Shown piece by piece: positions 50,282 to 59,666 of a stretch of 64,000 nucleotides of DNA. The first letter of the stretch is position 1; each line of letters begins with the position of its first letter. A model generated the notes under the pieces. It was not told the origin of the DNA. It saw only the letters and a program-made list of their open reading frames with translations, and did not search any database. The translations under genes were made by a program, and so were the position numbers. This DNA comes from Antrihabitans stalactiti. Its GTDB lineage: Bacteria; Actinomycetota; Actinomycetes; Mycobacteriales; Mycobacteriaceae. The stretch covers positions 1-64,000 of the forward strand of contig NZ_VCQU01000017.1 of assembly GCF_012932915.1 (NCBI RefSeq), read 5' to 3'.

Positions 50282-51021
50282 CACATCGCTCCCGCTCGAT
50301 CGTCCAGTCGGGTGATCGCAGCGCCGCCGTGGACAAGGACCAAATCGTTGACTTCGACCTCGCCGAGGACTGTGACGTCGATCAACTCTTCGCCCGAAGC
50401 CGTTCGGACCAGCGCAGATTCGAACGCGGACTGAGGGGGCAGGATCACTTCGGCGAGACGCCCCTCGTCGCTGCAGGTGATGCAGACCTCGTCGGTACAT
50501 TCCGGCTCGTCGACGGTCATCAGCCCAGGATGTTCGAAGCAGACGTGCGTGAGCTCCCACAACAGGTGATACATCAGCACGAACCGGCCGGTCGCTGGAA
50601 CCATCGGATCGTCGGAGTTGACCCAGAGAATGTGGTTGGCGCTACCAGGCGGGGGTCGATCGCCGTAGCCGATCCAGATCGTATCGGCTCCCCACACCGG
50701 CGCCCGGCGCATCGCGTCGAGGACTTGCGGCTGATCAGCCGACGCGACGGCGATGATCACATCACCCGGCCGGGTCGCGACCCGGCACTGCGCCACCGGA
50801 TCCGGCTCGACCAGAGCGACCGACGGCAACGCTCGCTTACCCATGATCACCGGATGGACGAACTCGACTGCGATGTGATGCGCGTGTGGTTCCCATTGCG
50901 GCGAGATCGTCCACAGGGTCGCGCCTGCATTGAATCGTCGCGCCAAAGCCAATGCCGCAGTGGCCAGGTCGGCGGCGAGATCGGTGTCGATGAGTTCAAC
51001 GTCCGCGGGTGCCGCAGTCAT
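50281..51021 (-). CDS. SIS-like/HypC-like fusion protein
   Basis: 246 aa. Residues about 15-165 resemble a degenerate SIS fold (ATLWTISPQWEPHAHHIAVEF, GDVIIAVASADQPQVLDAM). Residues about 170-246 resemble HypC/HupF: CTDEVCITCSDEGRLAEV with C175, C180 and C183, then LGEVEVNDLVLVHGGAAI, which parallels the HypC segment V-G-D-W-V-L-V-H. The essential N-terminal Met-Cys of true HypC is absent. It lies between hypF and the separate SIS gene, overlapping both. Confidence 0.75.
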   Translation of the reverse strand: MTAAPADVELIDTDLAADLATAALALARRFNAGATLWTISPQWEPHAHHIAVEFVHPVIMGKRALPSVALVEPDPVAQCRVATRPGDVIIAVASADQPQVLDAMRRAPVWGADTIWIGYGDRPPPGSANHILWVNSDDPMVPATGRFVLMYHLLWELTHVCFEHPGLMTVDEPECTDEVCITCSDEGRLAEVILPPQSAFESALVRTASGEELIDVTVLGEVEVNDLVLVHGGAAITRLDDRAGAM

Positions 51022-53336
51022 GTAATCGCTCCCATTTCCCGGGCAATTGCCCGACCGATCACCGCTTGACCGAGCGATAGTCCACCGTCGTTCGGGGGTA
51101 CCTTCTCGTGGGTCAACACTTCGAACCCACTGTCCTGCAAGTTCTTCCGCAGCAGCCGAAGAAGCAGGCGGTTCTGGAACACGCCGCCGGTCAGCCCGAC
51201 CGTCGAGACGTCGTGCCGACGGACCAGCTCGGCCGTCGCATCCGCGAGGGCGTAATGGAAGCCGAGCGCGAGTTCGGCAATCGGTCGGCCTTCCCGCATC
51301 TCCCCGATCACATCGGCCAGCAACGAGTCGAAGCGGATCTCGTTGCCTTCGATCGTCATTCGTAGGGGAGCGGCGCTGCCGGCGGTCCGGGCCAGCGCCT
51401 CCAGCTCGACGGCTGCCTGGGCTTCGTAGCTCGCCCTGTGACACACACCGAGCAGCGATGACACACCGTCGAACAGCCGTCCGACGCTCGTCGTCCGGGC
51501 ACATGCGGTCCCCTCGCGCAGTTGCGACGCAACGAGCCGCCGCTCGACCGGCTCGAGCGCAGCCGTGCACGGCAGGTCGTCGATGTCGATCAGTCCAGCT
51601 TCGTGCAGCAGCGCTGCAGCGACACGAGCGGGATTGCGCACCGCCGCATCACCGCCGGGCAGCCAGAACGGTTGCAGGTGGCCGACGCGCACGGCGTCGC
51701 GAACATCCGGACCGACTTCGAGGAGCTCACCACCCCAGACCGTACGGTCACAGCCGTATCCCGTGCCGTCGAAGGCAATTCCGAGCACCTTCGTGCCGAG
51801 CCGGCCATGCTCGGCGAGCAAGGACGCGACGTGCGCGTGATGGTGCTGGACCGTGCGCAACTCGATCCCGCTCGCGTCGCTGTGGCGTTGCGCCCAATGG
51901 CGTGTCGAGTACCCGGGGTGGTCGTCGGCGACCAGCAGTTGCGGCGTGACGCGATGCAGCGTCGTCAACTGCGCGACCGAACTCTCGAACGCCCGCTGAC
52001 TTTCCAGCGATCCCATATCGCCCAGATGCGCCGAACAGAATGCGTAGTTCTCCCGCGTCAGGCAGAAGGTGTTCTTGACCTCGGCGCCGACGGCGAGCAC
52101 GACCGGTCCCGGCTCGGGCAGCAGAACGGGGAGCGGTGCGTAGCCGCGCGACCGCCGGATCGGCAACACCGCGCCGTCGGTCACGGTGAGCACCGAATCC
52201 TCACACGGCACAGCAATTTTGCGGTCGTGCAGCAGGAATGCATCGGCGATGGCGCCAAGTCGCTGACGGGCGTCGTCGTTGTCGAAACACAACGGTTCGT
52301 CGCTGGCGTTACCCGATGTCATGACGAGCAGCCGCGGACCGCCGCGGAACAACAAGTGGTGCAGGGGCGTGTACGGCAGCATCACGCCGAACTCGTCGAC
52401 ACCGGGCGCCACCTCGGTGGCGACCAGCGTCGTCGATCGCCGCTTCATGAGCACGATCGGGTGAGCCGCGCCGGCCAATAACCGCTCATCGATGTCCGAC
52501 ACCTCGCAGATCGCACCGACGACACCGAGATCGGCTGCCATCAGGGCGAACGGCTTGTCCGGTCGCCGCTTTCGGGAGCGCAACCGGGCGACGGCCGCGG
52601 AGTTTGCGGCATCGCAGACGAGGTGGAATCCACCCAATCCTTTGACTGCGACGATGCGTCCGGCGTCGAGCGCGTCGTGTACGCGACGCATGACGACGTC
52701 GTCGCCGAACTCTTGTCGGCCTGCCTGCTCGAAGTAGATGCGTGGTCCGCACGCGTGGCACGAGATCGGCTGCGCGTGATAGCGGCGATTCGATGGCATG
52801 TGGTACTCGATGAGGCATTGCGCGCACATCGGGAACGGCGCCATCGTCGTGGCTGGCCGGTCGTAAGGGAGGTCCGTGATGACCGTGAAGCGAGGCCCGC
52901 AGTTGGTGCAGTTGATGAACGGATGCAGGTAGCGCCGGTCGGTCGGATCGTTGAATTCGCGCACGCAGTCCGCGCAGGTGGCGACATCAGGTGAAATCAA
53001 TGTTCGCGCATCGGCCCGATGCCGGCTGTCGACGATGTCGAACGACGTGTCACCCTGTGCTGCAACGATATCGGTGTGGATGTCGACGATGACCGAGAGT
53101 GGCGGCGCATCCGTCCGCAGCCGCGTCGCGAAGGCCGCGATCGTCGCGGAGGGTCCCTCGATCTCGATGAACACGCAGTAATCGTCGTTACCGCAATGCC
53201 CGGACAAACCGAGGTCGCGCGCGAGCTTGGCAACGAAAGGGCGGAACCCGACACCTTGCACGATGCCGCGAACAATCATTCGGCGCCGTTGGACCGTGGT
53301 GCCGACGACGGATTCCGGATCTACCTGGGTGCTCAT
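51018..53336 (-). CDS. hypF: Carbamoyltransferase HypF
   Basis: 772 aa. In order: acylphosphatase domain (RGIVQGVGFRPFVAKLA), two zinc-finger pairs (CADC/CTNC and CAQC/CHAC), YrdC-like domain, and Kae1-like domain with HHHAHVASLLAEH. It makes thiocarbamate on HypE from carbamoyl phosphate. ATG 53336 is used; a GTG at 53348 is possible. It is the first gene of the minus-strand hyp operon. Confidence 0.94.
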   Translation of the reverse strand: MSTQVDPESVVGTTVQRRRMIVRGIVQGVGFRPFVAKLARDLGLSGHCGNDDYCVFIEIEGPSATIAAFATRLRTDAPPLSVIVDIHTDIVAAQGDTSFDIVDSRHRADARTLISPDVATCADCVREFNDPTDRRYLHPFINCTNCGPRFTVITDLPYDRPATTMAPFPMCAQCLIEYHMPSNRRYHAQPISCHACGPRIYFEQAGRQEFGDDVVMRRVHDALDAGRIVAVKGLGGFHLVCDAANSAAVARLRSRKRRPDKPFALMAADLGVVGAICEVSDIDERLLAGAAHPIVLMKRRSTTLVATEVAPGVDEFGVMLPYTPLHHLLFRGGPRLLVMTSGNASDEPLCFDNDDARQRLGAIADAFLLHDRKIAVPCEDSVLTVTDGAVLPIRRSRGYAPLPVLLPEPGPVVLAVGAEVKNTFCLTRENYAFCSAHLGDMGSLESQRAFESSVAQLTTLHRVTPQLLVADDHPGYSTRHWAQRHSDASGIELRTVQHHHAHVASLLAEHGRLGTKVLGIAFDGTGYGCDRTVWGGELLEVGPDVRDAVRVGHLQPFWLPGGDAAVRNPARVAAALLHEAGLIDIDDLPCTAALEPVERRLVASQLREGTACARTTSVGRLFDGVSSLLGVCHRASYEAQAAVELEALARTAGSAAPLRMTIEGNEIRFDSLLADVIGEMREGRPIAELALGFHYALADATAELVRRHDVSTVGLTGGVFQNRLLLRLLRKNLQDSGFEVLTHEKVPPNDGGLSLGQAVIGRAIAREMGAIT

Positions 53337-53435
53337 ACCCGAGTCCACATCGTTGGATATGCCCCGCCGAATGGGCTGTGTCGACGATGGCTACAAGATC
53401 GATCCTGCTCCTGCAGAACCGATGCTGCAAGGTCC

Positions 53436-54044
53436 TCAGGGCTTGGGTTTCAGCGCCGTATCGAGGGTCGCTGCCCACCGGCGGACGATCTTCTTTCGGC
53501 GTGCCGAGTCGTCGGTGAGCACATCGGCGAGGCCGAGACCTCGAGCGAGGTCGAGCGTCGCCTGGACCAATTGGTGCGTCGCAGGGTCCGAGTCGTCGAC
53601 ACCGAGCGCGTCGATCGTCAGTCGATGAGCTGTCCGGCCGAACTTGGCCTCGAGGGGGACGATTCGCTCCTTCAACGCAGGGTCGGCCGCAGCAGCGGTC
53701 CACACTTGCAAAGCCGCCTTGAACATCGGGCCGGTGAAGTACTCGACCAGCTCGGAAATCACCGTTTCCGTCTTACGTGCAGCACTTGCGCCGGCTGATT
53801 TTGCCGCGTCCATAGCGGTCGTCATGCGCGAATCGAACATGAACTCCAAGGCTGCCGTGATGAGGTCTTCGCGGACCGGGAAGTGGTGTTGTGCCGCGCC
53901 GCGCGAGACCCCAGCTCGTTCGGCGACGTCCGCCACCGTCGTTGCGCTCCAGCCTGACTCGGCCAGGCAGTCGATCGTCGCCTCCAGCAGACGCAAGCGA
54001 GTGGCGCGGCTTCGGTCCTGCTTCGGTTCACGAACCGTCGTCAC
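53436..54044 (-). CDS. TetR-family regulator of the acyl-CoA operon
   Basis: 202 aa from GTG 54044, which has AAGGAGG eight bases upstream; a GTG at 54053 overlaps that site. The helix-turn-helix covers TTVADVAERAGVSRGAAQHHF. It is the last gene of the operon that starts at 63330, so it probably controls the palindrome at 63391-63410. A CoA thioester ligand would fit. Confidence 0.83.
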   Translation of the reverse strand: MTTVREPKQDRSRATRLRLLEATIDCLAESGWSATTVADVAERAGVSRGAAQHHFPVREDLITAALEFMFDSRMTTAMDAAKSAGASAARKTETVISELVEYFTGPMFKAALQVWTAAAADPALKERIVPLEAKFGRTAHRLTIDALGVDDSDPATHQLVQATLDLARGLGLADVLTDDSARRKKIVRRWAATLDTALKPKP

Positions 54045-54059
54045 GCCACTCACCTCCTT

Positions 54060-54833
54060 CTACTGTGCCCAGCTCGGTGTTCGCCGCTGCAAGAAAGCCA
54101 TCATGCCTTCTCGTACTTCCTCGGTGCCGAAGAAGCTCGCTGACCGCGCCGCAAGTTCGTCTGCGGACCGATCGAACTCGGCCAGCATCGCTGCCGTGAC
54201 GAGTCGCTTGCTCTCGGCCAAGCCCTGCGGAGATCCTTTGCGGAGATTGGCGCACACCGTGGCAAGCTCGGCCTTCGGGTCGTCGACGGCGGTCGTGATC
54301 AGGCCGATCGCAGCGGCCTCGTCGGCGTCGAACTTTTCGCCGGTGAGGTAGTAGCGGCTGGCCGCGCGCGAGCTGAGCCGGGGAAGCAGCGTCAACGAGA
54401 TCATGAAGGGAGCAAGTCCCAACCGGACCTCGGTGAGCGCGAACGAGCTGTCCCGACCGGCAATGACGATGTCGCAGGCCGCGACGATCCCCATGCCACC
54501 GGCGCGGACATTTCCGTCGATCACAGCGACGACCGGCTTGGGCACCTCGATGATCCCGCGCAGCAAGGTGAGCATCACCCGGGTTCGATCGTCGGCTGCA
54601 ACCGCCGGATCTGCATTGCTCGCCTCGCTCAGATCGGCACCCGCGCAGAACGTGTTGCCGGTGTGCGTGAGCACGATTCCGCGAACCGCGGGGTCCGCGG
54701 CAGCCTGCTGCAGACCTTCGAGCAACTCGCGAACGAGCTTCGACGAGAGCGCATTACGGTTGTGCGGCGAGTCGAGGGTCAGCGTCGCGAACCCGCTGTC
54801 GACGCCGTACTGCACGAACGGTTCGTCTGCCAT
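54060..54833 (-). CDS. Enoyl-CoA hydratase/isomerase family protein (AtuE-like)
   Basis: 257 aa, crotonase fold. The oxyanion-hole segment is NTFCAGADLSE with GNVRAGGMGIVAACD, and a catalytic-type Glu is in ALTEVRLGLAP. In this operon it would hydrate the unsaturated or carboxylated acyl-CoA made by the dehydrogenase and carboxylase. The start is one base from the preceding stop. Confidence 0.86.
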   Translation of the reverse strand: MADEPFVQYGVDSGFATLTLDSPHNRNALSSKLVRELLEGLQQAAADPAVRGIVLTHTGNTFCAGADLSEASNADPAVAADDRTRVMLTLLRGIIEVPKPVVAVIDGNVRAGGMGIVAACDIVIAGRDSSFALTEVRLGLAPFMISLTLLPRLSSRAASRYYLTGEKFDADEAAAIGLITTAVDDPKAELATVCANLRKGSPQGLAESKRLVTAAMLAEFDRSADELAARSASFFGTEEVREGMMAFLQRRTPSWAQ

Positions 54834-54834
54834 A

Positions 54835-55995
54835 TCAGTAAGACTTCGGCAGGCCGAGCGAGTGCTGCGCCACGAAGTTGAGCACCATCTCGCGGCTGAC
54901 CGGCGCAATACGCGCAATTCGCGCAGCACCCAGCATCGAGGCAAGGCCGTATTCCTTGGTCAGCCCGGCGCCACCGTGAGTCTGGATCGCCTGATCGAGA
55001 GCCCTGATGCTCGCTTCGGCAGCGGCGTACTTCGCCATGTTGGCGGCCTCGGCAGCGCCGAACTCATCGCCGGCATCGTAGAGCGTCGCAGCCTTCTGCA
55101 TCATGACCTTCGCGAGCTCGAGCTCGATCTTGATCTGTGCGAGCGGGTGCGCAATACCTTGGTGCGCACCGATGGAGGTTTTCCATACCGTGCGCTCCTT
55201 CGCGTACTCCACGGCGCGGTCGATCGCGTAGCGACCCATTCCGACAGCCATGGCCGCGCCCAGGATGCGCTCTGGGTTCAGTCCGGCGAAGAGCTGTGCG
55301 ATGGCAGCGTCTTCCTGCCCGACCAGAGCATCGGCCGGCAGCCGGACATCGTCGAAGAACAGCGAATACTGGTGATCCGGCTCGATGATGTCCATCTCTT
55401 GCTGGGTCTTGACGAGGCCTTCGGCATCGGTCGGCATGATGAACAGCGCCGGCTTGAGCTTGCCGGTCTTCGAGTCCTCGGTGCGCGACACGACGAGAAT
55501 CGCTTCGGCTTGATCGACGCCCGAGATGTAGATCTTCTGGCCGCTGATAATCCAGTCGTCACCATCGCGCCGAGCGGTCGTAGTGATCTGGTGCGAGTTG
55601 GAGCCCGCGTCGGGCTCGGTGATCGCAAAGACCATCTTGGTCGACCCGTCGGCCAGGCGCGGCAGCCACTTTTCCTTCTGCGCGTCCGTGCCGTACTTCG
55701 TGATGATCGTGCCGCAGATCGCCGGGGAGACAACGACCAGCAGCAGTCCTGCACCGTTTGCGGCCATCTCTTCCTGCACGAGCGCCAGCTCGTAGATGCC
55801 CGCGCCCCCGCCGCCGTACTCCTCCGGCAGATTGACGCCGAGGAAGCCGAGTTTGCCTGCCTCGTCCCACAATTCGGTCAGTGCTTCGCCGACCCGTGCC
55901 TTGGGTAGCACGTAGTCGCGGTAGTTGTACTTCTCCGTGAGCGCCGCAACCGCCGCGCGTAGTTCCTTCTGCTCTTCGGTCTCGATAAAGCTCAT
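54835..55995 (-). CDS. Acyl-CoA dehydrogenase
   Basis: 386 aa. Family features include FAITEPDAGSN, the FAD-contact segment QTHGGAGLTKEYGLASML and an N-terminal helical domain. It is coupled to the biotin-carboxylase gene by four bases. It would introduce the alpha-beta double bond of the acyl-CoA before carboxylation. Length is normal. Confidence 0.9.
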   Translation of the reverse strand: MSFIETEEQKELRAAVAALTEKYNYRDYVLPKARVGEALTELWDEAGKLGFLGVNLPEEYGGGGAGIYELALVQEEMAANGAGLLLVVVSPAICGTIITKYGTDAQKEKWLPRLADGSTKMVFAITEPDAGSNSHQITTTARRDGDDWIISGQKIYISGVDQAEAILVVSRTEDSKTGKLKPALFIMPTDAEGLVKTQQEMDIIEPDHQYSLFFDDVRLPADALVGQEDAAIAQLFAGLNPERILGAAMAVGMGRYAIDRAVEYAKERTVWKTSIGAHQGIAHPLAQIKIELELAKVMMQKAATLYDAGDEFGAAEAANMAKYAAAEASIRALDQAIQTHGGAGLTKEYGLASMLGAARIARIAPVSREMVLNFVAQHSLGLPKSY

Positions 55996-57968
55996 TTCGA
56001 CTCCTCGTTCTCGACTACTGCCAACACGGCTCCGACCTCGACCTGTTGGCCGACGGTGACGTTCAATTCGGTGAGCACACCCGCAGCGGGTGCGACGATC
56101 TTGTGCTCCATCTTCATCGCCTCTAGCCACAGGATCGGTTGTCCTGCCGTTACTTCCGCGCCGACCTCAGCACCCAACCGGATGACCGAGCCCGGCATCG
56201 GCGCGAGCAACGAACCGGCGGCAACTTGCGCCGACGGGTCGATGAAGCGCGGCAAACGTCGGACCGTCACCGGGCCGAGTGCGGAGTCGATGCACACCAG
56301 GTCGCCGTAGCGCGCGACCTCGAAACGCCGTTGCGGGCCGTTCGGCTCGGTCATGACCACATGGGTCGGCGTCGCTTCGACGACCGTCAGACCGTCATGG
56401 CCTTCGACGACGACGCCCGACCTGGTGACGCGGTAACGAACGTCGTGCGTCCCGGAGGTCCGACTCTCGTACGACTTGAGCTGCGGCTGTGCAGGCAGGT
56501 TGCGCCAACCGCTCGGCAGCCCTGCCCCTACCCGGGCGGCACGGCGATTCGCCGCGGATTCCGCGAGGGCAGCCGCAACGACCGACAGGGCCTCGTCGGC
56601 ATCGGACACCAATGGCGCCGACAAGGTATCCAGACCATGCGTTGCGAAGAAGGCTGTATCTGTGTCGCCGGCAAGGAACGCGTCGTGGCGCAGCACCCGG
56701 ACCAGCAAATCGCGGTTGGTCACCAGACCGTGAATCTTCGCGCGCTGCAAGGCCGACGCCAACAGATGCGCTGCTTCATCGCGTGTGTCGGCGTAGGAGA
56801 TCACCTTGGCCAACATCGGGTCGTAGTGCACACCGACGACCGACCCGTCGACGACGCCGGTATCCAAGCGGACCCCGGCATTCTCCAGGACCGTGAATTC
56901 GCCTGTGGTCTGCGGGATTTCGATCTTGTGGATCGTTCCGCTCTGTGGTTGCCACTCATGAGCGGGGTCTTCGGCGTAGAGCCGGACCTCGATCGAGTGC
57001 CCCCGCAAGGCGGGCTGCTCGGCGGGCAGCGCCTTTCCGGCAGCGACCTGCAGCTGCAGTCGAACCAGGTCGAGACCGGTGGTCTGCTCGGTCACCGGGT
57101 GCTCGACCTGAAGTCGGGTGTTCATCTCCAGGAAGAAGAAGTCGCCCTTCTCGTCGGCCAAGAACTCGACGGTCCCAGCGCCTTCGTAACCGATGGCCTC
57201 TGCTGCCAAGCGTGCGGCGTGGAAGAGGCGCTCCCGCATCCCATCGACGCGTTCGACGAGCGGGGACGGAGCTTCCTCGACGACCTTCTGGTGGCGTCGT
57301 TGAATCGAGCATTCGCGTTCACCGACCGCCCAGACCGTGCCATGGGTATCTGCCATCACCTGGACCTCGATGTGGCGACCAGTTTCGAGGTAGCGCTCGC
57401 AGAACACCGTCGGGTCGCCGAAAGCGGACTGCGCTTCGCGCTTGGCCCCCGCGATTTCGTCCTCGAGTTGGTCCAGCGACCGCACGACTCGCATGCCGCG
57501 CCCGCCACCACCAGCTGAGGCCTTGATCAGCACCGGCAGCATCGATTCTGTCACCTCGGCCGGATCGAGTTCGGCGAGGACGGGCACACCTGCCGCATCC
57601 ATCATCTTCTTCGACTCGACCTTGCTGCCCATCTGCTCGATGGCCTTCACCGGCGGACCGATCCATGTCAGTCCGGCGTCGAGGACAGACTTGGCGAAAT
57701 CGGCGTTCTCGGAAAGGAATCCGTAGCCGGGGTGGATTGCGTCGGCACCGGCGGCCTTAGCGGCCGCGATGATCAGTTCGCCGCGCAGGTACGTCTCCGC
57801 CGGGGTGTTTCCGGGAAGCCGGATTGCTGCGTCGGCCTCGGCTACGTGCGGCGAATTGGCGTCGGCGTCGGAGAACACGGCGACCGTTCCGATGCCCATG
57901 CGGCGGCAGGTCGCGAACACGCGGCGCGCGATTTCGCCGCGGTTGGCTACGAGGACACTCGAGATCAT
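55992..57968 (-). CDS. Acyl-CoA carboxylase alpha subunit (biotin carboxylase + biotin carrier)
   Basis: 658 aa. The biotin-carboxylase domain (about 1-450) has SAGGGGRGMRVV and EMNTRLQVEHPVTE. The biotin-carrier domain at the end has EAMKMEH with the biotinylated Lys. The layout fits methylcrotonyl- or geranyl-CoA carboxylase alpha subunits (AtuF/LiuD). Partner is the beta subunit encoded just upstream in the operon. Which acyl-CoA is carboxylated cannot be decided from sequence. Confidence 0.9.
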   Translation of the reverse strand: MISSVLVANRGEIARRVFATCRRMGIGTVAVFSDADANSPHVAEADAAIRLPGNTPAETYLRGELIIAAAKAAGADAIHPGYGFLSENADFAKSVLDAGLTWIGPPVKAIEQMGSKVESKKMMDAAGVPVLAELDPAEVTESMLPVLIKASAGGGGRGMRVVRSLDQLEDEIAGAKREAQSAFGDPTVFCERYLETGRHIEVQVMADTHGTVWAVGERECSIQRRHQKVVEEAPSPLVERVDGMRERLFHAARLAAEAIGYEGAGTVEFLADEKGDFFFLEMNTRLQVEHPVTEQTTGLDLVRLQLQVAAGKALPAEQPALRGHSIEVRLYAEDPAHEWQPQSGTIHKIEIPQTTGEFTVLENAGVRLDTGVVDGSVVGVHYDPMLAKVISYADTRDEAAHLLASALQRAKIHGLVTNRDLLVRVLRHDAFLAGDTDTAFFATHGLDTLSAPLVSDADEALSVVAAALAESAANRRAARVGAGLPSGWRNLPAQPQLKSYESRTSGTHDVRYRVTRSGVVVEGHDGLTVVEATPTHVVMTEPNGPQRRFEVARYGDLVCIDSALGPVTVRRLPRFIDPSAQVAAGSLLAPMPGSVIRLGAEVGAEVTAGQPILWLEAMKMEHKIVAPAAGVLTELNVTVGQQVEVGAVLAVVENEESK

Positions 57969-57973
57969 GGCGC

Positions 57974-59572
57974 TCACATCCTGAAGACGCCGAAGCGTTC
58001 GGCGCCCTTGATCGGTTCGGTCGCGATGGCGGACAAGCACATTCCGAGAACGGTCCGGGTATCGCGCGGATCGATGACGCCGTCGTCGTAGAGCATCCCT
58101 GACATGAACATCGGCAGCGATTCCTTCTCGATCTGCGCTTCCACCATCGCGCGCATGCCGGTGTCTGCGGCCTCGTCCCACGCCTGACCGCGCGCTTCCG
58201 CCGCGGCCTTCGCGACGATCGAGATCACGCCCGCCAACTGCGCCCCGCCCATCACCGCGGACTTCGCGCTGGGCCAGGTGAACATGAAGCGCGGGCTATA
58301 CGCGCGGCCGGACATGCCGTACGCGCCAGCGCCGTAGGACGCGCCCATCACCAGCGAGATGTGCGGCACCGTCGAATTGGAGACCGCGTTGATCATTTGC
58401 GCGCCGTGCTTGATGATGCCGCCCTGCTCGTATTCCTTGCCGACCATGTATCCAGTCGTGTTGTGCAGGAACAGCAATGGCGTGTCGTACCGGTTGGCCA
58501 ACTGAATGAACTGTGTTGCCTTCTGCGCTTCTTCGGAGAAGAGGACGCCGCGGGCATTGGCGAGAATCCCGATCGGATAGCCGTGCAGCTCCGCCCAGCC
58601 CGTCACCAGGCTGCCGCCATATAAGGGCTTGAACTCGTCGAAATCGGAACCGTCGACGATGCGCGCGATCACCTCGCGGGGATCGAACGGAATCTTCAGG
58701 TCCGACGGCACGATGCCGACCAGTTCTTCCTGGTCGTACAACGGCTCGATGACCTCGGCACGTGGCGCTGGGCCCTTCTTCCGCCAATTCAGCCGCTTGA
58801 CGATCGAGCGTCCGATCCGGATCGCGTCCTGTTCGTCGACGGCGAAGTAGTCCGCCAAACCCGAAATACGAGCGTGCATTTCGGCGCCACCGAGAGATTC
58901 GTCGTCCGACTCTTCTCCCGTCGCCATCTTCACCAGCGGCGGACCACCCAGGAAGACCTTCGATTGCTCCTTGATCATCACGACGTGATCCGACATGCCG
59001 GGGATGTAGGCACCGCCAGCGGTGGAGTTGCCGAACACGAGCGCAATCGTCGGGATGCCGGCGGCAGAGGCTCGCGTGAGGTCGCGGAACATCTGACCAC
59101 CGGGGACGAAGACGTCCTTCTGGGTCGGCAGGTCCGCACCGCCCGATTCGACCAGCGCGATCACGGGAAGCCGGTTCTCCCTGATGATGTCGTTGATCCG
59201 CAGCGTCTTCTTGAGCGTGTACGGGTTGGACGTGCCGCCCTTCACGGTCGGGTCGGGCGCGGTGATCATGCACTCGACGCCTTCGACGATGCCGATACCG
59301 ACGACCACGCTGCCTCCGACGTGGAACTGGCTGCCCCACCCCGCCAATGGGCACAGCTCCAGGAACGGCGAGTCCTCGTCGATGAGCAGTTCGATGCGTT
59401 CGCGCGCGGTCAGCTTGCCGCGCTTGCGGTGACGGGCAACCTTGTCCGGACCGCCGCCGCCGATGGCCTTGGCGAACTCGGCCTCGACCTCTGTGAGCTT
59501 CGCGGTCATCGCGTCGGACGCGGCTCGATAGTCGTCCGACGTCGGGTCGAGAGTGGTTCTCAATACGCTCAC
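57974..59572 (-). CDS. Acyl-CoA carboxylase beta subunit (carboxyltransferase)
   Basis: 532 aa, with both carboxyltransferase half-domains. Oxyanion-hole-type glycines are in FGNSTAGGAYIPG and VMGASYGAGAYGM. It is similar in length and motifs to methylcrotonyl/geranyl-CoA carboxylase beta subunits (LiuB/AtuC). The gene ends five bases before the alpha-subunit start. Confidence 0.9.
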   Translation of the reverse strand: MSVLRTTLDPTSDDYRAASDAMTAKLTEVEAEFAKAIGGGGPDKVARHRKRGKLTARERIELLIDEDSPFLELCPLAGWGSQFHVGGSVVVGIGIVEGVECMITAPDPTVKGGTSNPYTLKKTLRINDIIRENRLPVIALVESGGADLPTQKDVFVPGGQMFRDLTRASAAGIPTIALVFGNSTAGGAYIPGMSDHVVMIKEQSKVFLGGPPLVKMATGEESDDESLGGAEMHARISGLADYFAVDEQDAIRIGRSIVKRLNWRKKGPAPRAEVIEPLYDQEELVGIVPSDLKIPFDPREVIARIVDGSDFDEFKPLYGGSLVTGWAELHGYPIGILANARGVLFSEEAQKATQFIQLANRYDTPLLFLHNTTGYMVGKEYEQGGIIKHGAQMINAVSNSTVPHISLVMGASYGAGAYGMSGRAYSPRFMFTWPSAKSAVMGGAQLAGVISIVAKAAAEARGQAWDEAADTGMRAMVEAQIEKESLPMFMSGMLYDDGVIDPRDTRTVLGMCLSAIATEPIKGAERFGVFRM

Positions 59573-59666
59573 TGGGTAACTCCTAGTCGCTGCGCTCGTC
59601 GTTCCGCTCCTCGCTGCGTTCCTCGCTGCGCTCCGGTACTCGCTGCGATGCTCACTCCTCGCTCGC
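59573..59666. repeat. Low-complexity GCTGCG/CTCGCT-rich spacer
   Basis: The 94 bases between the beta-subunit gene and the next dehydrogenase gene consist of degenerate copies of a short unit such as CGCTGCGTTCCTCGCTGCG. Similar simple-sequence spacers occur in other high-GC actinobacteria. No stop-proximal hairpin with a U-tract is seen. It interrupts an otherwise tightly packed operon. Confidence 0.65.

Noticed and set aside
33910-53336. A second hydrogenase or CO dehydrogenase hidden in the locus
   Set aside because: Only one set of large and small subunit genes is present. All other genes are maturation or accessory genes, or belong to the regulator cassette.
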